Source: a virus
Virus record (IMG/VR): IMGVR_UViG_3300028388_002122
Coordinates: 1 to 30,166 of that record
DNA length: 30,166 bases
Strand: one strand, 5' to 3'
The translations under genes and the position numbers were made by a program. Positions 1 through 5,123 of the stretch are shown here, piece by piece. Numbering within the stretch: position 1 is the first letter of the stretch; every line of letters starts with the position of its first letter. The notes under the pieces were generated by a model. It had not been told where the DNA came from, did no database searches, and saw nothing but the letters and a program-made list of their open reading frames with translations.

Positions 1-162
1 GATGGCAACGAAGTTGCTGAGGAAGATGCTAAGTATTTTCGCTGGGACAAGGGTCCTAATGACACAAGCCACTTTGATTCAGAGGGATACAAGAAAGAAA
101 GTGGGCGTATCGCTAACGGGTTTAGACTGTTTGGTAAATACTATCAAGGGCTGTGGTCATGA
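1..162 (+). CDS. 3' end of an unknown phage gene (5' truncated by the window)
   Basis: The frame starting at base 1 is open to the TGA at 160-162 and gives 53 residues ending in GKYYQGLWS. It is charged and aromatic (KYFRWDKG, HFDSEGYKK), as expected of a real soluble protein; the alternative ATG at base 2 reads a Leu/Arg-rich product typical of a wrong frame. The stop overlaps an ATG at 159 that opens only a 12-codon frame. I do not recognise the family. Function unknown; it belongs to the block of small early genes that follows. Confidence 0.6.
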   Translation, partial: DGNEVAEEDAKYFRWDKGPNDTSHFDSEGYKKESGRIANGFRLFGKYYQGLWS

Positions 163-206
163 CTTACAGCGTTCGTTATGGTTTCTATAGAAGTTAGGAG
201 ATTGTT

Positions 207-281
207 ATGATGTATATTGAAGAGAGTTTTGAGACTCTAGAGAAAATAGATTATGAAGGCTTGACTCTAGAGAGTGATTAG
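207..281 (+). CDS. 24-residue mini-ORF, copy of the C-terminus of the 1045-1503 protein
   Basis: ATG at 207 follows an AGGAG at 196-200 with 6-base spacing, so it could be translated. The product begins MMYIEESFE and ends EGLTLESD; 21 of 24 residues equal the last 24 residues of the 1045-1503 protein. Either it is a truncated paralogue remnant that kept a start, or a real small peptide. Several silent differences from copy B argue that the amino acid sequence has been under selection at least for part of its history. Function unknown. Confidence 0.4.
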   Translation: MMYIEESFETLEKIDYEGLTLESD

Positions 282-290
282 ATATATAAT
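261..290 (+). promoter_or_regulatory. Sigma-70-type promoter inside repeat A
   Basis: The -35 box TTGACT (261-266) and the perfect -10 box TATAAT (285-290) are separated by 18 bases. Transcription would start near 297 and run into the small genes from 406 onward. The -35 box lies inside the mini-ORF 207-281 and the -10 box just after its stop. Confidence 0.7.
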
Positions 291-304
291 AGATTCGAAG
301 TTAA

Positions 305-406
305 GAGTTTTACCTAGGGTCAAATGATGTTAGTTATCTGATTCGTAGTGCGAGTGCTGATGAATTGCCTGCTGACTGTCAACATCGTATTGTGGAGGAA
401 GTGTAA
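305..406 (+). pseudogene. Possible orphan C-terminal gene fragment
   Basis: The frame between the TAA at 302-304 and the TAA at 404-406 encodes 33 residues with a protein-like composition (SYLIRSASADELPADC, ending HRIVEEV). No ATG, GTG or TTG start lies in frame. It sits directly after promoter copy A, so it looks like the tail of a gene whose front was replaced by the repeat. It also carries the Shine-Dalgarno (GGAGGAAG, 393-400) of the next gene. Could be chance; low confidence. Confidence 0.25.
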
Positions 407-582
407 TGTCTGACGAAGCACACGATGTATATGAACGAATCTGGCAACACCTGCATTATATGCTGGACATTGAACTCATGAACGAGGAGCAATCAACCAG
501 AGAGTATGTGACTGAGATGTTACAAGAGAATTTTAGGTTTACCGATCATATGTTTATTAAAAATGTATCGGATAGGAGTTGA
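406..582 (+). CDS. Small unknown phage protein (58 aa)
   Basis: ATG at 406 has a strong Shine-Dalgarno, GGAGGAAG at 393-400. The product begins MSDEAHDVYERIWQH and ends FIKNVSDRS. It is acidic and mostly helical in appearance with no cysteines and no membrane segment. The frame closes at TGA 580-582, three bases before the next start, so the two genes are probably co-transcribed from the promoter at 261-290. I do not recognise a family. Confidence 0.65.
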   Translation: MSDEAHDVYERIWQHLHYMLDIELMNEEQSTREYVTEMLQENFRFTDHMFIKNVSDRS

Positions 583-585
583 GTG

Positions 586-813
586 ATGAACACACTATAC
601 ACACTGAGAAAAGTTCGCAAAGATGACACCTTGTACGGTGCCAGTCACGGTGCCGACCACGATGGGATGACCTTGTGTGGACAAGAAGTCAATGATAAGT
701 GGTGGATCACCAACAACACTTATGACGGTGAGATTACTTGTAAACAATGTTTACAAGTGTTGACAGAATACCCCTCAATTCCGGAGTGTATGAGTTATGA
801 ACGAACGAATTAA
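586..813 (+). CDS. Small unknown protein with a likely metal-binding Cys/His set
   Basis: ATG at 586 is preferred over the GTG at 583, because AGGAG at 574-578 then has 7-base spacing. The 75-residue product starts MNTLYTLRKVRKDD. It has HGADHDG, then LCG, then a CKQC pair. One Cys, the CxxC and nearby His residues could bind zinc, as in many small phage proteins. It overlaps the following gene by 17 bases. No family name can be given. Confidence 0.65.
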   Translation: MNTLYTLRKVRKDDTLYGASHGADHDGMTLCGQEVNDKWWITNNTYDGEITCKQCLQVLTEYPSIPECMSYERTN

Positions 814-1048
814 AGAACTTGCTGTACAGGCTGGAATGACTGATGACAAATTTGGTATGTTCTTTGCTTTAGACAAGCACAATGAAGATGGCGTTGATCT
901 GGAAAAGTTCGCCGAGTTGATTGTTAGGGAATGTGCTGATTTATGTTTGAAACACGAAACCCTTCAGGGCCCATTTGAGACAATGGAGTATCGTAAAGGA
1001 AGGCATTTTAGCACTATGATGAAAAACCATTTCGGAGTTGAACAATGA
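797..1048 (+). CDS. Unknown phage protein with MNERIKEL N-terminus (83 aa)
   Basis: The start at 797 lies inside the end of the previous gene, with a GGAGTG ribosome-binding sequence at about 782-787. The product begins MNERIKELAVQAGMTDD and contains LEKFAELIVRECADLCLKH, a pattern common in small proteins of tailed phages. The first 23 bases are nearly identical to the start of the next gene (1045), so the two share a 5' module. Its TGA overlaps the next ATG (ATGA), indicating coupled translation. Function unknown. Confidence 0.65.
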   Translation: MNERIKELAVQAGMTDDKFGMFFALDKHNEDGVDLEKFAELIVRECADLCLKHETLQGPFETMEYRKGRHFSTMMKNHFGVEQ

Positions 1049-1503
1049 ATGAACGAATTAAAGAACTACTCGAAAGCGCACCCGAGTTTGGAATGATATC
1101 ATACAGCACAAACTGGATGGGTCCAATCAACCAACAATGGATCGAAGAACACGGTGATTGTTGGAGTGCTGGACGCATCGACATTTACGGCGTGCCTGGT
1201 GAGGATTATCCACTAGAATACAGCTTGCCTACTATGCACACCGAAGATTGGAACGCTTTAAGTGTTTTTCTTTTGGATTTAATAACACCAGAGAAATTAT
1301 CGTACGATGAACTTGTTTATATGTTTGAATACGAGTATGGCCGTAACCCAAAGAAGTATCCTCGTGTACCTAAAGCAGTGCGAGAAGAAGCGAGTCGTCT
1401 ATTAAAACATCATCCTTCTCAGTTCGATATGATGTATATTGATGAGAGTTTTGAACCTCTAGAAAAAATAGACTACGAAGGGTTGACATCAGAAAGTGAT
1501 TAG
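1045..1503 (+). CDS. Unknown phage protein (152 aa), mosaic ends
   Basis: Starts in an ATGA overlap with the preceding gene. Its first eight residues (MNERIKEL) repeat those of that gene, and its last 24 residues repeat the mini-ORF at 207-281. The middle (about residues 12-125) is unique: acidic, tryptophan-rich (STNWMG, DCWSAGR, EDWNAL) and helical after residue 80. The C-terminal codons also carry a near-perfect promoter (-35 at 1483-1488). No known domain recognised. Confidence 0.65.
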   Translation: MNERIKELLESAPEFGMISYSTNWMGPINQQWIEEHGDCWSAGRIDIYGVPGEDYPLEYSLPTMHTEDWNALSVFLLDLITPEKLSYDELVYMFEYEYGRNPKKYPRVPKAVREEASRLLKHHPSQFDMMYIDESFEPLEKIDYEGLTSESD

Positions 1504-1526
1504 ATATATAATAGATTCATAAGTTA
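1429..1526 (+). repeat. Direct repeat copy B, abutting the tRNA gene
   Basis: Second copy of the segment at 207-303. It covers the last 24 codons of the 1045-1503 gene, its TAG, and the promoter -10 box, and stops two bases before the tRNA-Thr 5' end at 1528. Confidence 0.85.
1483..1512 (+). promoter_or_regulatory. Near-consensus sigma-70 promoter upstream of the tRNA
   Basis: Perfect -35 TTGACA (1483-1488) and perfect -10 TATAAT (1507-1512) with an 18-base spacer. Start of transcription would be near 1519, giving a leader of only about 9 bases before the tRNA at 1528. It probably also drives the SleB-type hydrolase, thyX and the genes behind them. The -35 box is inside coding sequence of the upstream gene. 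Confidence 0.8.
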
Positions 1527-1527
1527 T

Positions 1528-1603
1528 GCCGGTATAGCTCAGACGGTAGAGCAGCGTCCTTGTAAGTCGAAGGTCCGGGGTTCGATTCCTCGTGCCGGCA
1601 CCA
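1528..1603 (+). tRNA. tRNA-Thr (anticodon UGU)
   Basis: 76 bases with an encoded CCA end. The acceptor stem GCCGGTA/TGCCGGC pairs fully (one G-U). The D arm GCTC/GAGC and T arm CGGGG/CCTCG with TTCGATT loop are canonical. The anticodon loop CTTGTAA (1559-1565) gives UGU at 1561-1563, reading ACA. The anticodon stem GCGTC/GTCGA is weak: positions 27-43 (G-A) and 30-40 (U-U) do not pair. It follows a strong promoter closely. Confidence 0.9.
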
Positions 1604-1620
1604 AATTAAGGGTCAGTGTT

Positions 1621-2226
1621 ATGATTATCTCACAAGGTAAGTTCATAGTTTTAACATTGATCGCATATGTAGTTCTAGCGTTCTTTGCTGGTTTTGATAC
1701 ACCTCACAAAGAGCCCGAAGTTAAGCCGAGTATTCCTCTGGAGCAGCCGCTTTCTCCTCCTCTCTCCTCAGTAAGTGCTGCTCCAGAGGACCCTATCTAC
1801 GATGAGCGTGAGATCGAATGTCTCGCGCTCAATTCTTATTTCGAAGCCCGCAATCAATCCCTTGCTGGTCAAATTGCAGTGGCTCAGGTAGTGCTGAATC
1901 GTGTGCGAAGCAGAGACTATCCAGACACCATATGTGAAGTGATACAGCAGGGACCTACCTACGAAAACTGGAAGGGCAACATTCTTCCAGTTCGCAATCA
2001 GTGTCACTTCTCTTGGTGGTGTGACGGCAAAAGTGACATTCCACAGGACGAAGAAACTTATCAAAACATATTAAACCTCGTAACTCAAATAATAAAAGAC
2101 AGACCTATTGACATTACAGAAGGAAGTCTGTATTATCATGCAGACTATGTAACACCATATTGGACACCAACTGTAGAACAGACACTAGTAATCGATAATC
2201 ATATTTTTTATAAAAACATTTTGTGA
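1621..2226 (+). CDS. Membrane-anchored cell wall hydrolase, SleB/Hydrolase_2 family
   Basis: 201 residues. Residues about 8-25 form one hydrophobic segment (IVLTLIAYVVLAFFAG), followed by a Pro-rich linker (about 28-58) and a C-terminal domain (about 62-201). That domain has the hallmarks of the SleB-type Hydrolase_2 family: ECLALNSYFEARNQS, with the likely catalytic Glu75, then a VAQVVLNRV helix and QCHFSWWCDG. Members cleave peptidoglycan glycan strands. The N-terminal segment would export the enzyme or hold it in the inner membrane with the enzyme domain in the periplasm, which suits an endolysin or a wall-modifying enzyme. It follows the tRNA and precedes thyX by 8 bases; a sigma-70 promoter rather than a late element is upstream. 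Family call is firm, role inferred. Confidence 0.8.
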   Translation: MIISQGKFIVLTLIAYVVLAFFAGFDTPHKEPEVKPSIPLEQPLSPPLSSVSAAPEDPIYDEREIECLALNSYFEARNQSLAGQIAVAQVVLNRVRSRDYPDTICEVIQQGPTYENWKGNILPVRNQCHFSWWCDGKSDIPQDEETYQNILNLVTQIIKDRPIDITEGSLYYHADYVTPYWTPTVEQTLVIDNHIFYKNIL

Positions 2227-2234
2227 GGTAAACC

Positions 2235-2885
2235 ATGAGTGAAGTGAATCTAATTGCGCTAAGCAAGCCTAGCGCGATCACGGGCTGTCATACTGCAGAA
2301 GAACTTGTTGCATATGCTGCGCGCGTGAGCAACCCTGGCAATCAGAACAATGCAAAGACTGCGCCCAAGTTGCTGAAGTATCTGATTCAAAACGAGCATT
2401 GGTCGCCTCTTGAGATGGTGCACATCACCATGGAGATCAAAACCACACGCGACATCTCACGGCAGGTATTGCGGCACAGGAGTTTTTCCTTTCAAGAGTT
2501 TAGTCAGCGCTATGCTGTATCGGAAAACTTCACCACGCGCGAATCTCGGCTTCAGGACACTAAGAACCGACAGAACTCCATTGAGACTGACGACAAGCAC
2601 CTTGCTGAGCAGTGGAATATGCTTCAGCAAAATGTAATCAATCATGCTAAAAACGCCTATCAGTGGGCACTGATGAACGGCATTGCCAAAGAGCAAGCAC
2701 GAGCAGTACTACCCGAAGGCAACACTGAGACGACTCTGTATATGGCTGGATCGCTTCGCTCCTGGGTTCACTACTGCCAGTTGCGTATGGCAAACGGCAC
2801 TCAGAAAGAGCATATGGAAGTGGCTCGCAAGTGTTGGAATATTATCGTTGGTCACTTTCCTGCAGTTGAGGAGGCTTTGAAATGA
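2235..2885 (+). CDS. thyX: FAD-dependent thymidylate synthase ThyX
   Basis: 216 residues, the usual ThyX length. The signature RHRSFSFQEFSQRY at residues 80-93 matches the ThyX motif RHRxxSxxExSxRY. The later stretch ARAVLPEGNTETTLYMAGSL and LRSWVHYCQLR matches the second conserved block that binds dUMP. The enzyme makes dTMP from dUMP using methylenetetrahydrofolate, with FAD and NADPH, and supplies nucleotides for phage DNA synthesis; T4 itself uses the unrelated ThyA type (gene td). RBS GAGGTAAACC lies before the ATG. Its TGA overlaps the next start. Confidence 0.92.
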   Translation: MSEVNLIALSKPSAITGCHTAEELVAYAARVSNPGNQNNAKTAPKLLKYLIQNEHWSPLEMVHITMEIKTTRDISRQVLRHRSFSFQEFSQRYAVSENFTTRESRLQDTKNRQNSIETDDKHLAEQWNMLQQNVINHAKNAYQWALMNGIAKEQARAVLPEGNTETTLYMAGSLRSWVHYCQLRMANGTQKEHMEVARKCWNIIVGHFPAVEEALK

Positions 2886-3031
2886 ACGCAAAGAAAGCAA
2901 AACTTCTACGCAAAGTGGGCAAGGTTGCGCGCAAGGATAAAAAACTGTATAATAGCCTTTCACATCAAGAAAAAGAAATTCTTGGTGATGTATACAAAAT
3001 TGCCATTGCGAGAAAGAATGATTCAAAATGA
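2882..3031 (+). CDS. Small basic unknown protein (49 aa)
   Basis: ATGA overlaps link it to thyX upstream (2882-2885) and to the next gene downstream (3028-3031), so it belongs to a coupled chain. The product starts MNAKKAKLLRKVGKVARK and is very rich in Lys/Arg in the first half, ending with a short helix (EILGDVYKIAIARK). It could bind nucleic acid, but no family is recognised. Confidence 0.65.
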   Translation: MNAKKAKLLRKVGKVARKDKKLYNSLSHQEKEILGDVYKIAIARKNDSK

Positions 3032-3594
3032 ATGTATTTTATCTGCACGAAAATCCTACTGTTTGTGCTGAGCAGCATTGCGATAAGCATGTTGTGAAGA
3101 TGACGGTTGAGTATGCACAGTTACTTTCTACTGCGCATCGGGTTCTTGATGGTCAATTGTGGTATGGTCGTTCGACTAGCGGAAGAAAGATTGCCCGATA
3201 CTTTCATTCTGATACTGCGATGAATCAAGAACTATATAAGGCATGTCATATCAATCATCCTTCGGCGGTGTGGGTTCGTCAATCAGTAGAGAACTATAAC
3301 TGGCTGCAAGCGTTATGGACTGCACTTGCAAATGAGTATCAATATAGATATGGTCGTGTCCACGAATCATATCGCAAGTTAGAGTATTTTCTACTGCTGC
3401 CTCCTACCAACGCAAAGAAAACAGGTTTTACTCAACCGACGCCTGCAATGGCGCAGTATCCTCAATGCATTGTCGAAGGTGATTCATTGACTTCATACAG
3501 ACAATTCTATTGGGCAGACAAACAACCGTTTGCTAAATGGAGTAAGAGAGAACCTCCAAAATGGTGGCAAGAATATGAACGGAAAGGGCAGTAA
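3028..3594 (+). CDS. Conserved phage protein of unknown function (188 aa)
   Basis: Begins MNVFYLHENPTVCAEQHC and continues DKHVVKMTVEYAQLLSTAHR; later it has HINHPSAVWVRQSVENYNWL, YRYGRVHESY and near the end YRQFYWADK and FAKWSKREPPKWW. I recall proteins with this set of motifs from many large marine phages, always without known function. The conserved His, Cys, Asp and Tyr/Trp residues suggest an enzyme or metal site, but that is inference. It overlaps both neighbours (ATGA at 3028; its end covers the start of the next gene at 3575). Confidence 0.75.
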   Translation: MNVFYLHENPTVCAEQHCDKHVVKMTVEYAQLLSTAHRVLDGQLWYGRSTSGRKIARYFHSDTAMNQELYKACHINHPSAVWVRQSVENYNWLQALWTALANEYQYRYGRVHESYRKLEYFLLLPPTNAKKTGFTQPTPAMAQYPQCIVEGDSLTSYRQFYWADKQPFAKWSKREPPKWWQEYERKGQ

Positions 3595-3904
3595 ACCAAG
3601 ACCTTTATCGGTCGATAGAAAAACTTTTGAAAATAACTGGGATCGAATCTTCGGTAAAAAGACTCCTGAGAAGATCGAACTGAGTAGTTACTGGTCAGAC
3701 GACGGTGAATACGAAGCAATTGTTCTCAAAGAGAATGGTGCTTTTATCGTCGAAATTTATCAAAACTGCGTTTTCTTTGACAGGCTAACAAAAGGCATTA
3801 TTGATCGAAAAGATGCTGAAATGAAAGCCGAGGCTGCAGTTACTGAAAAATGGTGGTTAGAGGACAAATATGCCGGCGAAGAAAAAACGGAGTTTTACTC
3901 CTAA
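3575..3904 (+). CDS. Conserved phage protein of unknown function (109 aa), MNGKGSKPRPLS type
   Basis: The start at 3575 is chosen over upstream in-frame ATG 3530 because the product then begins MNGKGSKPRPLSVDRKTF, followed by NNWDRIFGKK, an N-terminus I recognise from many marine phage and bacterial small proteins. The rest is a predicted alpha/beta region (EYEAIVLKENGAFIVEIYQ) with an acidic helix at the end. The start lies 20 bases inside the previous gene and has only a weak ribosome-binding sequence, so it may rely on coupling. Function unknown. Confidence 0.7.
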   Translation: MNGKGSKPRPLSVDRKTFENNWDRIFGKKTPEKIELSSYWSDDGEYEAIVLKENGAFIVEIYQNCVFFDRLTKGIIDRKDAEMKAEAAVTEKWWLEDKYAGEEKTEFYS

Positions 3905-4592
3905 ACCCAAGAAGACCTTAACCCCTGCGCCTAATTGGGCTCAACTAGAAAAAGCAAAGACCGAAGAAGAGCGCCTTGCTGCATGGCAAGAGTGTGATTT
4001 TTTCGTACATACCGAAGTCACGGATCGCGAGTATCTCCATTCTACGAAGAAGTGGATTCGCAATCATAGTGGCTGGGATGTGAATGACGAAGTTGCAAAG
4101 ATTCCTGATGTGCATCTTGCCACGATTGGTAAGCACGGATGGAAAGCAATTCGGCTTGGCTACATGCCCGAGAAAGTGCAAGAGTTGTTCAAGCAACAAC
4201 TGTTTGAACTTATCGATAATCTTGAGAATCTTCGCGAAGGCATGGGCTATGAACCGCCTATTCATCCTTCGCTTGAAGACCTTGACGAAGATGCTGAACT
4301 TCACCCAAAGAAAGTGAAGCAATGGATTGAGTATTGGAAAAAGTTTCTTGCATCTTCTAAAAAGAAAGATGAGGTCACTCGTGAGCAGACTATCGCGCAG
4401 ACTTATGTCTATAACATGCAGATTTATCTGAAGAGCGGTGTGTGGCTCGACTCACACTTTGGTGAGCGAAGAGACAAGAAGATGGTTCCAGTGTGCTTAA
4501 CACCAGCATACGACAAGAACGGACTAATCAAAAGATCAGTCGGTGTTTACTACAGAGACATTAAGCGTGTCTGGGAAAAGGAGTACGAATGA
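3870..4592 (+). CDS. Unknown phage protein (240 aa)
   Basis: ATG at 3870 follows AGAGGA with suitable spacing and overlaps the previous gene by 35 bases. The N-terminus is very basic (MPAKKKRSFTPKPKKTL), like a nucleic-acid- or surface-binding tail. The body is helical and charged, with many Trp (WQECDFFVH, KKWIRNHSGWDV) and a central acidic stretch (LEDLDEDAELHPKK), ending VGVYYRDIKRVWEKEYE. It directly precedes gp33 with an ATGA overlap and supplies that gene's strong RBS. No family recognised; the position beside replication/transcription genes gives only a weak hint. Confidence 0.7.
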   Translation: MPAKKKRSFTPKPKKTLTPAPNWAQLEKAKTEEERLAAWQECDFFVHTEVTDREYLHSTKKWIRNHSGWDVNDEVAKIPDVHLATIGKHGWKAIRLGYMPEKVQELFKQQLFELIDNLENLREGMGYEPPIHPSLEDLDEDAELHPKKVKQWIEYWKKFLASSKKKDEVTREQTIAQTYVYNMQIYLKSGVWLDSHFGERRDKKMVPVCLTPAYDKNGLIKRSVGVYYRDIKRVWEKEYE

Positions 4593-4822
4593 CACTTAAC
4601 ACAATGATGATGACGAAAAATAAATTCTCAAAAACGATTGAAGATATCGTTCGCGAGAAGAATCTGACATATATAGATGCAATATTATATTTCTGTGAGA
4701 CCAATAATGTAGACGAGGAGGATGTAAAAAAGTATGTTTCAGGCCCAATTAAAAGTAAGGTCGAGGCTGAAGCAATGAAACTAAACTTTTTACCTAGATG
4801 TAATGAACTACCTTTCGAATAA
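4589..4822 (+). CDS. 33: gp33-like late promoter transcription co-activator
   Basis: 77 residues. The core TYIDAILYFCETNNVDEEDV and then KSKVEAEAMKLNFLPRC matches the gp33 family pattern (DAIxxYCE...E...K...EAxxLNFL). In T4, gp33 bridges RNA polymerase and the gp45 sliding clamp, and acts with gp55 at late promoters. Start at 4589 is set by AAAGGAG at 4577-4583 with 5-base spacing; the ATGA overlaps the previous stop. The product is shorter than T4 gp33 (112 aa), like marine homologues. T4 also has gene 33 near 59 and 32. The TATAAATA elements elsewhere in the window are its expected targets. Confidence 0.75.
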   Translation: MTLNTMMMTKNKFSKTIEDIVREKNLTYIDAILYFCETNNVDEEDVKKYVSGPIKSKVEAEAMKLNFLPRCNELPFE

Positions 4823-4827
4823 GTCCA

Positions 4828-5004
4828 ATGATTGAACACGCCCGTTACAGTTTTACTCCCGAAATCGGTAAGGTTTATTATCTCTACCGAATTGAAAGTG
4901 GTTGTCTTATAATGAGCGCTTTGAAACCCACTGCATTCAGAAAAGAGTTTCTAGGATCATATGAGTACACTGAAAACTCTGATTGGAAAAAGGTTGATCA
5001 GTAG
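4828..5004 (+). CDS. Small unknown protein between gp33 and gp32 (58 aa)
   Basis: ATG 4828 to TAG 5002-5004. The product begins MIEHARYSFTPEIGKVYYLY and ends ENSDWKKVDQ. The pattern, a short beta-rich domain with YYLYRIESG followed by KPTAFRKEFLGSYEY and a closing W-K, looks like a small family seen in T4-like phages, but I cannot name it. In T4 the helicase loader gp59 (217 aa) is at this position next to gene 32; this product is far too short to be gp59. Confidence 0.6.
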   Translation: MIEHARYSFTPEIGKVYYLYRIESGCLIMSALKPTAFRKEFLGSYEYTENSDWKKVDQ

Positions 5005-5022
5005 AAAAGTTTGTGATACTAT
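4994..5022 (+). promoter_or_regulatory. 32: Weak candidate promoter upstream of gp32
   Basis: TTGATC (4994-4999) and TACTAT (5017-5022) are 17 bases apart, each matching 4 of 6 consensus positions. An alternative -10, TATTAT, is at 5032-5037. The 119 bases between 5004 and the gp32 start are AT-rich and otherwise unaccounted for, so a separate promoter is expected here, but this exact assignment is uncertain. Confidence 0.3.
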
Positions 5023-5082
5023 ATACTTCTATATTATGAATACTGTGGATAAAACTAAAATACTCTGTTTATACAAAAAGAA

Positions 5083-5103
5083 ACACAAAGATATTTTTTG
5101 TGT
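5083..5103 (+). promoter_or_regulatory. 32: Hairpin in the gp32 mRNA leader, possible autoregulatory operator
   Basis: ACACAAA (5083-5089) and TTTGTGT (5097-5103) form a perfect 7-bp stem with a 7-base loop, ending 6 bases before the AAGGAAA ribosome-binding sequence (5110-5116). Part of the loop (ATAT) could pair with the ATAT just before the start codon. T4 gene 32 is known to repress its own translation from a leader pseudoknot followed by unstructured AT-rich RNA; the position here is comparable. Confidence 0.4.
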
Positions 5104-5123
5104 ACATACAAGGAAACATATAT

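Larger units (their letters stand above)
207..303 (+). repeat. Direct repeat copy A (coding end plus promoter)
   Basis: This segment matches 1429-1526. The coding part (207-281 against 1429-1503) is identical at 64 of 75 positions. The stretch 273-296 is an exact 24-base match to 1495-1518 and includes the stop codon and the promoter -10 box. Similarity ends just before the ATGATG on the left and near GAAGTTA on the right. Most differences in the coding part fall on third codon positions. Confidence 0.85.

Noticed and set aside
2-190. ORF beginning at base 2
   Set aside because: Composition is that of a wrong frame; the frame from base 1 gives a normal protein end and its stop is followed by the next start signals.
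159-197. 12-codon ORF in an ATGA overlap
   Set aside because: Too short to support; no conserved feature visible.
2709-3026. 105-residue ORF on the - strand
   Set aside because: Opposite thyX and the coupled 49-residue gene, with no RBS; the + strand genes are joined by ATGA overlaps.
3530-3574. Upstream start for the MNGKGSKP protein
   Set aside because: The conserved N-terminus begins at 3575; the extension is inside the previous gene and reads as unlike protein.
5100-5123. GTG start for gp32
   Set aside because: The ribosome-binding sequence AAGGAAA lies after it and fits the ATG at 5124; the added residues are encoded by the leader hairpin.
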